Below are positions 8,652-18,558 of a DNA stretch of 64,000 nucleotides, piece by piece. This DNA is from Phycisphaerae bacterium. GTDB taxonomy: Bacteria; Planctomycetota; Phycisphaerae; Phycisphaerales; UBA1924. A program made the position numbers and the translations under genes. Under the pieces are notes generated by a model, which saw nothing but the letters and a program-made list of their open reading frames with translations, was not told the DNA's origin and searched no databases. The DNA is taken from positions 124,001-188,000 of the forward strand of contig JAUILU010000003.1 in assembly GCA_030432905.1 (NCBI GenBank), in the 5' to 3' direction. Each line of letters begins with the position of its first letter. Within the stretch, counting starts at the first letter, position 1.

Positions 8652-9497
8652 CTAAAAAACTGTCGGCGACTCGCGAAACTCGGTGGGCGTCCTTCCCTCA
8701 TTGAGACGGAACCACCTTGTAAACGTCGCCGGGCTCGCAAACCCGAGTTCGTCCGCTATGTCTGCGACCTGCTTTTTCTGATCGATCAACAAGACCTTCG
8801 CCCGATCCAGCCGTCTTACGGTTGCGTACCGAGCAGGCGTCATGCCCGTTGCCGAAACGAAGAGTCTCGTAAGATGCCTGCCGGACACCCCCGCTTCTTC
8901 CGCAAGTTCATCGAGCGAATGCCGGCGATCGAGTTGGGATTCGATCAGCGATGCCGCCCGCTCGACATGGTCATCAACCTCAAGAACACCGCTCACACTC
9001 GCCGTGTGCCGGCTTACAGGCCAGACAGCGAGCAACTGCAACAGCTGAATCGCAGCTGCGGCACGCGGGCTCGACGGATCACCCCAGTACTGCCTCGCTT
9101 TCGTGGCGATTTCCACGATCTGATCACTCTTGTCACCGAGCGAGGCCACCGAGGGCAGTGTTCTCTCGTGGACCAGCGTGATGTCTGCGCTCACCAGAAT
9201 CTTAAAGTTAAAGACCGCGGCATCAGGTTGCACCGGCGAGAGTTCGTAGCCGTGTACCTGCCCCGGATACGCGATGTGCCCCACGTCTGAATCGAACGAG
9301 AGCCACTGGTCATCAACGAAGACTTTGCCCTTGCATCCGGCTACGACATCGATCTGCAAGCTCTGAACATGATGGTGCGGCGCGATGTAGAACGGCTCAG
9401 ACAGCGCGTGGAACGCTGTCGCCTCGATCGCGCCGGGGTGCGCCAGGATCTCAAGCCCCGCTTCTCTTAACCAGAAATCGCTCACAGCTTCCATCAT
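8652..9497 (-). CDS. AraC-family transcriptional regulator
   Basis: 281 residues. The N-terminal ~150 residues form a cupin-like ligand domain, with APHHHVQSLQID supplying the His cluster, and residues ~180-278 contain the two helix-turn-helix units of AraC/XylS proteins (SLDELAEEAGVSGRHLTRLF and VADIADELGFASPATFTRWF). Two adjacent ATGs (9497, 9494) could start it. It is divergent from the GH88 hydrolase gene across a 116-base gap and directly upstream of the eda operon, so it is well placed to sense a unsaturated uronate or oligosaccharide and control both. The inducer is not known. Confidence 0.9.
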   Translation of the reverse strand: MMEAVSDFWLREAGLEILAHPGAIEATAFHALSEPFYIAPHHHVQSLQIDVVAGCKGKVFVDDQWLSFDSDVGHIAYPGQVHGYELSPVQPDAAVFNFKILVSADITLVHERTLPSVASLGDKSDQIVEIATKARQYWGDPSSPRAAAAIQLLQLLAVWPVSRHTASVSGVLEVDDHVERAASLIESQLDRRHSLDELAEEAGVSGRHLTRLFVSATGMTPARYATVRRLDRAKVLLIDQKKQVADIADELGFASPATFTRWFRLNEGRTPTEFRESPTVF

Positions 9498-9613
9498 GCC
9501 GACCTTTGCTCCGTCACGGCTTTAACCCAAGACACTAGGATATGCCAAACCGGACATGGCTGCACGCGGCCCGGGTACGATGGACTCACGCAGAGAACCG
9601 AGAGGACCAACGC

Positions 9614-11017
9614 ATGATCAAGCCCGATACCTCGCTCACTCCAGCTGACCTCCTGCCCAAGATCCACGAGATGTGGGATCTCTCGGCTGCGAAGGTGCGG
9701 TCGATCGACTCCGACTTCCAGCCGGGCTCGCCAACACCCGTTTTCACGGTCGAGGGCAAGTACTCGCCGCAGGGATGGACTGAATGGACCGAGGGATTCC
9801 AACACGGCTCAGCGGCGCTTCAATTCGACGCGACCGATGACACAGACTTCCTGAACCTCGCTCGTGAGCGAACGGTCCAGGCGATGGCGAGCCATGTCTC
9901 ACACATCGGCGTCCACGACCACGGTTTCAATAACGTTTCGACGTACGGCAACCTGCTCCGCCTGGCACGCGAGGGGCGCTTCGATGCCGACGGCTACGAG
10001 CACGCGTTCTACGAAATGGCGCTCAAAGCCAGCGGCGCGGTGCAAGCGTCGCGCTGGGCCAAAACGATCGATGGCACTGGCTACATCTACTCGTTCAACG
10101 GCCCGCAATCGCTCTTTGTAGACACCATCCGGTCTTGCCGTGCTCTTGCCTGGGCACACAGCCTCGGGCACTCGCTCATGGGCGAGCGAGACGAATCGAT
10201 CAATCTGCTTGGCCGGATTGTCGAGCACGCGCGAAACACCGCGAAGTACAACATCTACTACGGCGAAGGGCGCGACATCTACGACCTGCCCGGCCGCGCC
10301 GCCCACGAAAGCCTCTTCAACACCAACAACGGCGACTACCGCGCCCCCTCAACACAGCAGGGCTACAGCGCATTCTCGACCTGGACCCGCGGGCTCGCCT
10401 GGGCCATGTGCGGCTACCCGGAGCAGTTGGAATATCTCGAAACTCGGACCGACGACGAACTCAGACCATTCGGCGGTCGAGAAGAAATCGAGACCTTTAT
10501 GCTCAAGGCTGCCGAGGCGACATGCTCATTCTTCATCGAGCACACGCCGACCTGCGGCGTGCCCTACTGGGACACAGGTGCCCCGCGGCTGCATGAGCTT
10601 GGCGACTATCTCGATCGGCCCGCCGACCCTTACAACGATATCGAACCCGTTGACAGTTCAGCCGCCGCGATCGGTGCGCAGGGCCTGATCCGACTTGCCC
10701 AGCAACTCGAGAAGCGAGGCCGAGCAGAGGATGCGAAGAAGTACATGGCAGCAGGGCTTCACAGCCTGAACTCGCTGCTCGACGAGCCTTATCTCTCTAA
10801 GAGCGCCGACCACCAGGGCCTGCTCCTGCACGCTGTGTATCACCACCCGCGAGGCTGGGACCACATCCGCAAGGGTCGCAAGATCCCGTGCGATGAATCC
10901 TGCATGTGGGGCGACTACCACCTCCGCGAGGCGGCATTGCTTGTGCAGCGCATCGCCGAAGGCAAGCCCGGGTACCGGTTCTTCAGCGAAGAGACCAGCA
11001 AGGCGGTGGCTTCGTGA
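9614..11017 (+). CDS. GH88-type unsaturated glucuronyl hydrolase
   Basis: 467 residues from the ATG at 9614, preceded by GAGAGGA. It has the (alpha/alpha)6-barrel pattern of glycoside hydrolase family 88: VHDHGFNN with Asp102 and LFVDTIRSC with Asp170 match the two catalytic Asp positions of unsaturated glucuronyl hydrolases, and the C-terminal DHQGLLLHAVYHHP and WGDYHLREA segments are typical. The family hydrates the 4,5-double bond of the non-reducing unsaturated uronate left by polysaccharide lyases, releasing the keto-uronate. No signal peptide is seen, so it acts in the cytoplasm (or after import). It overlaps the SDR gene by 4 bases (GTGA). Substrate polymer is not determined by sequence. 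Confidence 0.88.
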   Translation: MIKPDTSLTPADLLPKIHEMWDLSAAKVRSIDSDFQPGSPTPVFTVEGKYSPQGWTEWTEGFQHGSAALQFDATDDTDFLNLARERTVQAMASHVSHIGVHDHGFNNVSTYGNLLRLAREGRFDADGYEHAFYEMALKASGAVQASRWAKTIDGTGYIYSFNGPQSLFVDTIRSCRALAWAHSLGHSLMGERDESINLLGRIVEHARNTAKYNIYYGEGRDIYDLPGRAAHESLFNTNNGDYRAPSTQQGYSAFSTWTRGLAWAMCGYPEQLEYLETRTDDELRPFGGREEIETFMLKAAEATCSFFIEHTPTCGVPYWDTGAPRLHELGDYLDRPADPYNDIEPVDSSAAAIGAQGLIRLAQQLEKRGRAEDAKKYMAAGLHSLNSLLDEPYLSKSADHQGLLLHAVYHHPRGWDHIRKGRKIPCDESCMWGDYHLREAALLVQRIAEGKPGYRFFSEETSKAVAS

Positions 11018-11790
11018 ACAAGAAGCCAGTCGCACTTGTAACCGGCGGGACACGGGGCATCGGTCTTGGTATCGCGGTCGAACTCGCAAAGTCGGGCTTC
11101 GACGTCGCGGTCAACGGCAGACGCCCCGAGAGCGATGTCAAAAACGCGCTCGACACAATCCATAGCCATGGAGCCGATGCGGCGTACGTCCGGGGTGACA
11201 TAGGCGATGACGCCTCACGGTCCGCGATGCTCGATGCGCTACGCCAGCGCTTCGGCAGACTCGACTCGCTTGTCAACAACGCGGGCGTCGCGCCAGATGT
11301 CCGTGCTGACATTACCGAGACAACCGAGGAAAGCTACGACCGTGTAATGGGTATCAACCTGCGCGGCCCGTTCTTTCTCACCCAGGCCGTCGCGCGATGG
11401 ATGCTCAAGCAGAAGGAGTCGGATGCTTCCTTCCGGGGCAGCATCATCAACGTCTCAAGCGTGAGCGCCACCGTGGTGAGCATCAACCGGGGCGAGTACT
11501 GCATCTCCAAGGCGGGCATCGCGATGGCGACCCAGCTCTGGGCTGCTCGACTCGCAAACGATGGCATCGGTGTGTACGAGATCCGACCCGGTGTGATCGC
11601 CACCGACATGACCTCGGGAGTAAAAGAGAAGTACGACAAGCTCTTTGCAGAAGGCCTGACAGTCGAGCAGCGCTGGGGCACACCCGAAGACGTCGGTAAA
11701 GCCGCGGCAGTTCTCGCCCGAGGTGATCTGTCGTACGCAACGGGTCAGGTCATCATGGTCGACGGCGGGCTCACACTCCCCCGTCTTTAA
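11014..11790 (+). CDS. Short-chain dehydrogenase/reductase, likely acting on a keto-uronate
   Basis: 258 residues from the GTG at 11014 inside the hydrolase stop. Classical SDR: TGGTRGIG nucleotide motif (10-17), NNAG (88-91), and the Ser149/Tyr162/Lys166 catalytic set in VSSVS...EYCISK. The basic pair Arg36-Arg37 after the second strand (NGRRPES) suggests NADP(H) preference. The protein would often be auto-named 3-oxoacyl-ACP reductase, but coupling to a GH88 hydrolase makes a role in reducing the released 4-deoxy-5-keto-uronate (DEH) to KDG, or in a KduD-like step, more plausible. Ends 8 bases from the convergent lyase gene. Confidence 0.85.
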   Translation: MNKKPVALVTGGTRGIGLGIAVELAKSGFDVAVNGRRPESDVKNALDTIHSHGADAAYVRGDIGDDASRSAMLDALRQRFGRLDSLVNNAGVAPDVRADITETTEESYDRVMGINLRGPFFLTQAVARWMLKQKESDASFRGSIINVSSVSATVVSINRGEYCISKAGIAMATQLWAARLANDGIGVYEIRPGVIATDMTSGVKEKYDKLFAEGLTVEQRWGTPEDVGKAAAVLARGDLSYATGQVIMVDGGLTLPRL

Positions 11791-11798
11791 ACGACCTG

Positions 11799-14333
11799 TT
11801 ATGGGCAGCCCAACTCGAACTCAGTTTGATACGCGACCGCGTCATCGGGCGTGATGCTGCCGTCACCGTTCCAGTCTGCGAACGCCTCGCCAGCATCGAA
11901 CGCCTGGTAGAACCGCACCGCGTCGAGGAAGTCGAGCGTACCGATCGGGGCCGCGATATCAGTCGCGCAGCACGAGACGTCATCACTCGGATTGACATTG
12001 ATCGCGATGTTCGTTAAGGCGGCTTCGTCATCAATGCGGAATTCGATGCGGTCCCAAGTCTCCGGATACCGCACTACGCCCTCCATCGACTCATTGGTCA
12101 GACTCGGCACGTCTGTGAATTCGGTTTCACCGCGCGAGATGTTCTTGAACCCGAGTGTCGCAGTCCCGAGCCCGGCGTTCGCCGTGAAATCCAAAATCAG
12201 CCTGAGCTGCGCCCATTCTCCTCGGGAGTACCAACCTGAGGGGATGCTCACAGTCTCTTGCAGCACCGACGAGAAACGCCCGCCGCGGATGGTGAATGTG
12301 TTGTTGTTCGAGATGCCGAACTGGATGCCTTCTTCATAGGCGTTGTTGACGATCAGCAGCGCATCGCCTGAGCCAGTCGTACCCCCAGAGCGGAGATCGA
12401 AAATGATCTCGATGTTCTCCCCATCGTACGAGGGAGGAGTATAGCCAAAATCGCTGTTGCTCTGCCTGGAATAGATACCCTCGCGACCCTGAACACCGAT
12501 CGGCACAACGACTGTGCCCGACGGATGCGAGGCATCGGCTTTCATGCTCGCAACTGAGCCTGTGCCCGAGAAGTCGCGAGAAAGCACCCAGTTGTCCTGC
12601 CCGTCGAGGTCTTGATTAAGCTGTGCACCGAAGTCAAACGTGTACACGTCATCCGGGCCGCAATGATCACATGGGCCGTCAACCGACGGAGGCGGCAGCG
12701 GATTCCCAAGCCGGAGTGCAAGCTGCGCCTGATACAGGTTGGGCGGGTTTGGTGGTGCCCCAAACAGACCAGACGATTCAATGATCGCCTCGGATTCGCC
12801 GTTCTCCGTGTTGAACGTCTGACCGGTCGGGGCGCATCGAACGCCGAGCAACGCACCGCGCGGCATAATGTCGGGCTGGGCGATCATCCGGCCACCCGTC
12901 CCGAGCGTGCTTACGTTCCAATGCGCGTGGCGTGCGCCCATCGGAGGTCCCGAATCGGTATCGCCGCCAGCACGACCCGAGTTGACGATCTCAACCTCGG
13001 TCATGGCGTTGGCGTATGGCAGGATCTTGTGATAGTCGAACGTGCCGCCCGTCGCGACACCACGCGAGTAGACCGAGCCCATCGTGAATGAGCCGTAGTA
13101 GAGACCGTGCCGCGGAATCGCATCCACTACAAAGTCCTGCACAAGCACATCGAACGAGTTGGCCACGAAGAACGCGTGGTGCATCGTGCGGAGTTCTTCT
13201 GTATCCGCGCCGATATCGACATTGGTCACAGAAACGTGTTTGCCTCCGTTGATATTCACGGCGACACCATCAGTATTTCGGAACGCAACATTCTCAACGA
13301 ACCCGTTGATCACCGCATTCATGCAGACGCCGTTGTAGCCCGGCTCGTTGTTATGGTTCGCGTCGGTCCACTCGTACGTCCGATCGAACCGGAGTGTCAT
13401 ATCGCGGATGCCGACATCGCGAACAACATCGCGAGGCGTGCGGATCTCTGGATTCCAGGCGAGCCTCGCGTCGAGCTTGAGAGGTTCCTCAAAGGTAATC
13501 GTGTTGCCCTGGATACTCTCGATTTTGTGCATCGACCGGACCACCGATCGGTTGCTGGGCAAGATCGCGCCATCCTTGGCCGAGGTGAACGCGTAGTTGC
13601 CGGCCCAGCTGCCGTCGCCGAACAGATGACGCAGCGTGCTCATGTCACTCGCGTTGTCAGACTGGATGAACACGTAGTCACCCGCTGCAAATGCCGAGGC
13701 GTTCGAAACGGTCACGCTCCGATCGCCGAGCGAAGCGTTTACGACAAGATCAGTCGAAGGCGACATCGTGCCCCAGCCGGTAGAGATCGACGGGATGTTC
13801 GGCACGCCGGTGCGGTAGGTCTCACGGTTCTCAGTAATGAACCAGATCATCCCGCCCGAGTAGCCCCAGTACGGGTAGTGGCCGTGCGACTCATCGAGCG
13901 ATGTCGCAAATCGAAGTACCGTCGCGTCTCGCCCCGCACCGGCCAGGATGACTTTGTCGTCGTGGATGAACACCGGCCCGGAGAGTTCATACTCGCCCGC
14001 GTCAAAGACCACGGCAGCGCCGATCGGATGAGCCTCCGCAATCGCGCCGGCTATATCCACCGCCGCCCTTATGGCCGCGGTGTCGTCGCTGCCATCGTTC
14101 GGGACCGCGCCGTATGTTGAAACGTTGACGATCTGTCTGCCGTCATTCTTATGAGGAAGCGAGACCGTTCCAGATTTGTATCCTGCGTACGCGATGTTCG
14201 GGATGTTTGGGTGCGCATCCGGATTGGCGGCAAAGCTCTGCCATGCGTCTGAGAGCTGAGCACCAGCGCCCTGGCACACTACAAATGCAAATGCCGTGGC
14301 AACCAATCCGAATCTGTGAAGTGCGCCCAACAT
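11799..14333 (-). CDS. Secreted pectate-lyase-like beta-helix protein with dockerin-like C-terminus
   Basis: 844 residues from the ATG at 14333, 2 bases past the manD stop. A signal peptide covers ~1-25 (VATAFAFVVCQGAGA). Residues ~65-450 fit the pectate lyase superfamily 3 right-handed beta-helix (VSTYGAVPNDGSDDTAAI, then KVILAGAGRDATVL). Residues ~570-780 look like a concanavalin/laminin-G-type beta sandwich, possibly carbohydrate-binding. The last ~57 residues hold two EF-hand-like loops (TLDFLDAVRFY; WNGDGSITPDD) and end GCP, the pattern of planctomycete GC-type dockerins. Enzyme activity (lyase or hydrolase) is not certain. It is the last gene of the minus-strand run from 18558. Confidence 0.82.
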   Translation of the reverse strand: MLGALHRFGLVATAFAFVVCQGAGAQLSDAWQSFAANPDAHPNIPNIAYAGYKSGTVSLPHKNDGRQIVNVSTYGAVPNDGSDDTAAIRAAVDIAGAIAEAHPIGAAVVFDAGEYELSGPVFIHDDKVILAGAGRDATVLRFATSLDESHGHYPYWGYSGGMIWFITENRETYRTGVPNIPSISTGWGTMSPSTDLVVNASLGDRSVTVSNASAFAAGDYVFIQSDNASDMSTLRHLFGDGSWAGNYAFTSAKDGAILPSNRSVVRSMHKIESIQGNTITFEEPLKLDARLAWNPEIRTPRDVVRDVGIRDMTLRFDRTYEWTDANHNNEPGYNGVCMNAVINGFVENVAFRNTDGVAVNINGGKHVSVTNVDIGADTEELRTMHHAFFVANSFDVLVQDFVVDAIPRHGLYYGSFTMGSVYSRGVATGGTFDYHKILPYANAMTEVEIVNSGRAGGDTDSGPPMGARHAHWNVSTLGTGGRMIAQPDIMPRGALLGVRCAPTGQTFNTENGESEAIIESSGLFGAPPNPPNLYQAQLALRLGNPLPPPSVDGPCDHCGPDDVYTFDFGAQLNQDLDGQDNWVLSRDFSGTGSVASMKADASHPSGTVVVPIGVQGREGIYSRQSNSDFGYTPPSYDGENIEIIFDLRSGGTTGSGDALLIVNNAYEEGIQFGISNNNTFTIRGGRFSSVLQETVSIPSGWYSRGEWAQLRLILDFTANAGLGTATLGFKNISRGETEFTDVPSLTNESMEGVVRYPETWDRIEFRIDDEAALTNIAINVNPSDDVSCCATDIAAPIGTLDFLDAVRFYQAFDAGEAFADWNGDGSITPDDAVAYQTEFELGCP

Positions 14334-14335
14334 GT

Positions 14336-15544
14336 CTACCAGTTCCACATCGTGCCGTCTTCCTTCCGGTTCACCGGGAGGTAGGCCGGGACGTACGGGT
14401 GTTTCTCGACCGAAGTCTCATCAAACTCCACCCCGAGACCGGGAGCATCGCCCGGATGGACATAGCCGTCCGAGAATGTGTACTTGGCCCCGAAGATTTC
14501 GCGAGTCTCATCGGTGTGGAGCATGAACTCCTGAACACCAAAGTTCGGCACCCACATACCAAAGTGCAGGCATGCCGCGATGCACACCGGCGACATATCC
14601 GTCGCCCCATGGCAGCCGGTCTTGACGTGGTACACATCCGCCAGCGCGGCGATCTTGCGGAGCTGCGTAATACCGCCGCCGTGAGAAACTGTCATGCGGA
14701 TGTAGTCGATCAGCTGCTTGCTGAGAAGTTCCTGACAGTCGTAGATCGAGTTAAACACCTCGCCAACAGCCAGCGGCGTTGTGGTGTGCTGGCGGATGAT
14801 CTCGAACCCCTTCTGCAACTCACATTGCACGGTGTCCTCAAGCCAGAACAGATTGAACTCTTCCAGATCTCGTCCGAGCCTCGCCGCCTCGATAGGAGTT
14901 AAGCGGTGGTGAACATCGTGCAAGAGGTGCGTGTCGTCGCCGACCGCCTGGCGTGTAGCCTCAAACAGCTTGGGTGCGAAATCGAGGTACTTCCGAGTCG
15001 ACCAGATGTTCTCCGGCGGCAGTGTACGGTCTGCGGGTTCGTAGAAATACTTGCCTCTGCCGACGCCGTACGTACTGTCGAGCCCGGGGATGCCGGACTG
15101 AACACGGATCGCACGGTAGCCCTTGCTCTTGTAGTCAAGCACGTTCGCGACGGCCTCATCCAGATCAGCACCCGAAGCGTGCCCGTAGACCATCACACCC
15201 TTGCGGCTCGCACCGCCGAGCAATTGATATAAGGGCACGCCGAGCGCTTTGGCCTTGATATCCCAGAGAGCGGTATCGATCGCACCTATCGCGGTCATCG
15301 TCACCGGGCCGCGGCGCCAGTACGCACCGCGGTAGAAGTACTGCCAGATGTCTTCGATGTTTCTCGCATCTCGCCCGATCAAACACGGGATCAGATGGTC
15401 TTCGAGGTACGAGACGACCGAAAGCTCACGGCCGTTCAACGTCGCGTCGCCGAGTCCTGTGACACCGTCTTCTGTCGTGATTTTGAGAGTCACGAAGTTC
15501 CGGCCGGGCGAGCATACGAATACCTTTGCATCGACTATTTTCAT
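14336..15544 (-). CDS. manD: D-mannonate dehydratase, enolase superfamily (ManD type)
   Basis: 402 residues, the standard size of ManD/RspA enolase-superfamily proteins. The key residues fall exactly where expected from memory of the family: Arg147 and Tyr159, metal ligands Asp210, Glu236 and Glu262, with His212, His312 and Glu339. The motif contexts are [32 protein letters not shown] and FGVQEFM. It dehydrates D-mannonate (some members D-gluconate) to KDG using Mg2+, feeding KDG kinase in this locus. Its ATG overlaps the upstream isomerase-like gene by 4 bases. Some close relatives are low-efficiency or promiscuous, so turnover rate is not implied. Confidence 0.92.
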   Translation of the reverse strand: MKIVDAKVFVCSPGRNFVTLKITTEDGVTGLGDATLNGRELSVVSYLEDHLIPCLIGRDARNIEDIWQYFYRGAYWRRGPVTMTAIGAIDTALWDIKAKALGVPLYQLLGGASRKGVMVYGHASGADLDEAVANVLDYKSKGYRAIRVQSGIPGLDSTYGVGRGKYFYEPADRTLPPENIWSTRKYLDFAPKLFEATRQAVGDDTHLLHDVHHRLTPIEAARLGRDLEEFNLFWLEDTVQCELQKGFEIIRQHTTTPLAVGEVFNSIYDCQELLSKQLIDYIRMTVSHGGGITQLRKIAALADVYHVKTGCHGATDMSPVCIAACLHFGMWVPNFGVQEFMLHTDETREIFGAKYTFSDGYVHPGDAPGLGVEFDETSVEKHPYVPAYLPVNRKEDGTMWNW

Positions 15545-16422
15545 AGACTGTTATCTTTCTCTGTAGACCACGAGACTCGCTCGAGGCATGCGTGAATCGA
15601 ATCTGCTGTTTGCTTTGCCGCGGCTTGCGCGGACGTCTCTTTCCACCGGGGATGGGTCGGCTCGGCGGTCAGCGGGCCTGTGTAGCCGCACCTTGCAAGA
15701 CCGCTAAGAAACCCATCGATATCGATCATGCCCGATTCGCCGGGCAGAAGCCGTTCCGTCACTGCTTGGTCATCTACAGCCCGGCCTGGAACTAAGTCAT
15801 TCAGATGCACCGCGACGATCATCGGTGGATCGAGTCCCGCGATCTGTTCCTCAGTCTCAGATGCGCACGCCCAGTGAAAGCAATCGAGCATCAGGCCGGC
15901 GTTGGGTCGGTTGACCTCTCCGAGCAACTCCACTGCGCCCTCGAGGTTGTGCACAAACTGATGCGCCTTGCCCTCTCGCCTTGACTTTGGTGAGACATAC
16001 TCCACACCGAACGAGATTCCGAAGTCTGCCAGCACGTCCGCGGCCTGCGAAATGCGCGAGACATGCATCTTCATGTTGGCAGAGAAGTCCAGCTCGTCGC
16101 TGAACGGCAGCACCACCGAGGTCGCACGTTTGTAGCCAAGATCTCGCGCCACCGCGGCTCGCCTAGGCAAGTCGGCGATTTCACGGTTCCATTCGTCAGA
16201 ATCAACCCCGATCTTTTGGGCGGTCAAACTCGAATACCCGGGACGGAGATCGGCCTCGGCCATCTCGTCGCGGAGCCGGTCAACGCCATAGCTCAGCACC
16301 GCATCGGTGAAACGGTTGAATCTGATGTCCAGACCTTCAAAACCAGCTTCCCGAGCGAGACCGACAGACTCTGCGGGTTCGGCTTCGATCGCGATGAGAT
16401 CTGGCATGAGACTGGCGAACAC
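15541..16422 (-). CDS. Sugar phosphate isomerase/epimerase-like TIM-barrel protein
   Basis: 293 residues from a GTG at 16422 with AGGAG 8 bases upstream. Hydroxypyruvate-isomerase/xylose-isomerase-like barrel: [12 protein letters not shown] near the start, [34 protein letters not shown] and [10 protein letters not shown] provide the usual Glu, Asp/His and Glu metal positions. It lies between a Gfo/Idh oxidoreductase (9 bases upstream) and D-mannonate dehydratase (4-base overlap), so a ketose/aldose or epimerase step that leads to mannonate is plausible, but the reaction cannot be assigned. It is only distantly like the other TIM-barrel protein of the locus at 5892. Confidence 0.8.
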   Translation of the reverse strand: MFASLMPDLIAIEAEPAESVGLAREAGFEGLDIRFNRFTDAVLSYGVDRLRDEMAEADLRPGYSSLTAQKIGVDSDEWNREIADLPRRAAVARDLGYKRATSVVLPFSDELDFSANMKMHVSRISQAADVLADFGISFGVEYVSPKSRREGKAHQFVHNLEGAVELLGEVNRPNAGLMLDCFHWACASETEEQIAGLDPPMIVAVHLNDLVPGRAVDDQAVTERLLPGESGMIDIDGFLSGLARCGYTGPLTAEPTHPRWKETSAQAAAKQTADSIHACLERVSWSTEKDNSL

Positions 16423-16431
16423 GGCTCACTC

Positions 16432-17511
16432 CTAAGAAATCATCTCGATCTTGTGCCGACAGCGATCGAGCACTTCCATGCACCGCAGCGCGCTTGCCGG
16501 GGTCACGAACAGTTCCTGCCCCGAGCACACGGCGGCGTGCAGGTTCTTGAAGAATCGCTTGTACGGATCACGCGAAGTCGCTGTGTCCTTCCACTCCCCC
16601 TCGTCCCACTCGATCTCTTCGTTGTTGTAGAGCCGATCGACCGCCGCCCCGAGTTCAAGCTCGCGGTTCGGCATCTTCGACCAGTCCACGCTCCGCCATC
16701 GCAGGTGTTGTGTTGTCCCTTCGAGACCGCCGCCGGTGCCCATGATCTGCCAACGCTTCTGCGGGAATGCGCACGCATTGGTCAGCTCGATGTCAATGGT
16801 TGGGTGGCCCTCGCCGTGGAGCACAAGCTTCATGTGCTGCTCGGCGTCACCAAGCGTAAGTCCGGGCTTGAGATCGAGGAAAATCTCAGGCCGACCTTCG
16901 CCGAAGAGTTCCATGGCTTGGTCTAGGAGGTGGGCGCCGTTGTTGGTGAGCGCTCCCCCGCCGTACTCACGCATCGCCTGCCAGTCCCAACGCCTCGAGA
17001 AGAAGTGCCAGGCCATGCGAATCTGAACGATCTCGCCGAGCGCACCGGAGGCGATGAGTTCTTTCACTTTGAGAAAGTGCCCCTCGAACCGCCTGTTCTG
17101 GAAGGGCGCGATCACAAGACCGAGATCTTCGGCTGTCGTGATCATGTTCGAGGCCTCGTCTGCCGACATCGCGAACGGCTTCTCCACGACGACGTGCTTG
17201 CCAGCGCGGAGCGCCTTGAGCGTGTGCTGCTCGTGCAGATGGCTTGGCGTAGCAATGATCACGATGTCAACAGCATCATCTTCTACGATCGAATCGTAGG
17301 TCTTGTGCACACCGCAACCAAAGAGTTCGACAGCTTCGGCGAGCCGTTCTTCACTCGGATCTGCCACCGCGACAACACGGAACTTCCCGGGCATCTCGGC
17401 GAGCGTCATCGCGTGAATAAGCCACCCGCTTCGGCCTAGACCAGCGATACCAACACGCAGGATGCGCCCGTCAACATCGGCCCGCCCGTTGTGTTTGTTC
17501 TCGACGATCAT
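16432..17511 (-). CDS. Gfo/Idh/MocA-family NAD(P)-dependent oxidoreductase
   Basis: 359 residues. The Rossmann motif is RVGIAGLGRSGWLIHA, the catalytic Lys motif is VVVEKPFAMSADEA, and the C-terminal domain has MREYGGGALTNNGAHLLDQ with the likely substrate His. GGAG lies ~10 bases before the ATG. It differs clearly from the other family member at 6725, so the two probably act on different sugars. The next gene begins 9 bases downstream and encodes the TIM-barrel isomerase-like protein, a pairing that is common in inositol and uronate catabolic clusters. Confidence 0.87.
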   Translation of the reverse strand: MIVENKHNGRADVDGRILRVGIAGLGRSGWLIHAMTLAEMPGKFRVVAVADPSEERLAEAVELFGCGVHKTYDSIVEDDAVDIVIIATPSHLHEQHTLKALRAGKHVVVEKPFAMSADEASNMITTAEDLGLVIAPFQNRRFEGHFLKVKELIASGALGEIVQIRMAWHFFSRRWDWQAMREYGGGALTNNGAHLLDQAMELFGEGRPEIFLDLKPGLTLGDAEQHMKLVLHGEGHPTIDIELTNACAFPQKRWQIMGTGGGLEGTTQHLRWRSVDWSKMPNRELELGAAVDRLYNNEEIEWDEGEWKDTATSRDPYKRFFKNLHAAVCSGQELFVTPASALRCMEVLDRCRHKIEMIS

Positions 17512-17568
17512 CGGCTAGTACTCCGGCCGGGTGCTTTCCCTGGTCACTTCTCACATTCTGAACACAAC

Positions 17569-18558
17569 CTACCGCATCCTCGGCGGCGAAGCCCACATGT
17601 CCAAACTCGTTCCGAGAGCCTCTTTAACAGGATCCGTTGCTTCATCGAGTGCTCTTACGAGTTCATCGGTCATTTGAATGTCCGCGGCTGCGACATTCCG
17701 TTCAACCTGGTCAGGCCTGCTGGCACCAACGAGCACCGACGTGACACGAGGCTTGGCGAGAAGCCAAGCCAACGCCAGGCCACCCATTGGCAGGTTGTTC
17801 TCTGCCGCGATCGCCTTGACCTTGGCGAGTGCTTCAAAAGTAACCGACTCACACCCCTGCTCGCCGTGACGTGCTTCATCTCGGTCGCCCGAGAAGTGCC
17901 GCGTGCGAGCACGCCCCACCGGCACATCATCCGCCGAATCGAATCGACCGGCCAGAAGACCCTGTGCAAGGGGCGAGTAGCAGAGAATGCCAGCATCATG
18001 CCTTTCGAGCTGCTCTACAAGCTCAAACTCAGCGGCACGGAAGATCATGTTGTACGCAATCTGGTTTGTCGTGCATTCTGCGTGTTTGACCCACTCGGCC
18101 ATATCGCCTGTGCCGAAGTTACACACACCGATGTGACGAACTTTGCCGGCTCGCTTCATCTCGAGCATCGCATCGGCGGTCTCTTCCCACGAGACCTGAT
18201 GTCTGGGCCAGTGGATCTGGTACAGGTCGATGGTCTCAACGCCGAGGTCTTTGAGGCTCTGGTCGCATTCTTCGAGCAGCTCCCCTTTAGCGAGCGTCGG
18301 CCCCATCGGCTTGGAGGCGATGACAACCTCATCACGCCGCCCCTTGATGGCCTTGCCCAGAAGCCGCTCCGATTCGCCCTCGGCGTATGCACGGGCGGTA
18401 TCGAATAGCGTGACACCCTTATCCATTGCGGTATGGATTGTGTCAACCGCCTGCTGCTCGGCAAGGCCGTCGTAGGTCTGCGAGCCGACAGTTGACATGC
18501 ACCCGAAGGCGATTCGAGAAACTCTGAGATCGGTGCCATTGAGGTTGGTGTACTGCAT
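17569..18558 (-). CDS. Aldo/keto reductase
   Basis: 329 residues, a full-length AKR. The catalytic tetrad is visible as Asp53 and Tyr58 (LFDTARAYAEGESE), Lys83 (VIASK) and His116 (YQIHWP). The NADPH-binding end has LLAGRF and the C-terminal SVLVGASRPDQVERN motif. GGAG lies 5 bases before the ATG. It heads the minus-strand run to 11799 (57 bases to the next gene) and is divergent from the first LacI gene across an AT-rich 360-base control region. It may reduce a uronic acid or keto-uronate aldehyde group; the substrate is inferred only from context. Confidence 0.88.
   Translation of the reverse strand: MQYTNLNGTDLRVSRIAFGCMSTVGSQTYDGLAEQQAVDTIHTAMDKGVTLFDTARAYAEGESERLLGKAIKGRRDEVVIASKPMGPTLAKGELLEECDQSLKDLGVETIDLYQIHWPRHQVSWEETADAMLEMKRAGKVRHIGVCNFGTGDMAEWVKHAECTTNQIAYNMIFRAAEFELVEQLERHDAGILCYSPLAQGLLAGRFDSADDVPVGRARTRHFSGDRDEARHGEQGCESVTFEALAKVKAIAAENNLPMGGLALAWLLAKPRVTSVLVGASRPDQVERNVAAADIQMTDELVRALDEATDPVKEALGTSLDMWASPPRMR

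Noticed and set aside
11014..11790. Naming the SDR as fatty-acid 3-oxoacyl-ACP reductase FabG
   Set aside because: General SDR motifs cannot tell, and coupling to GH88 favours a sugar role.
13107..14120. 337-codon plus-strand ORF opposite the beta-helix gene
   Set aside because: Antisense shadow of a secreted lyase-like gene with signal peptide and dockerin.
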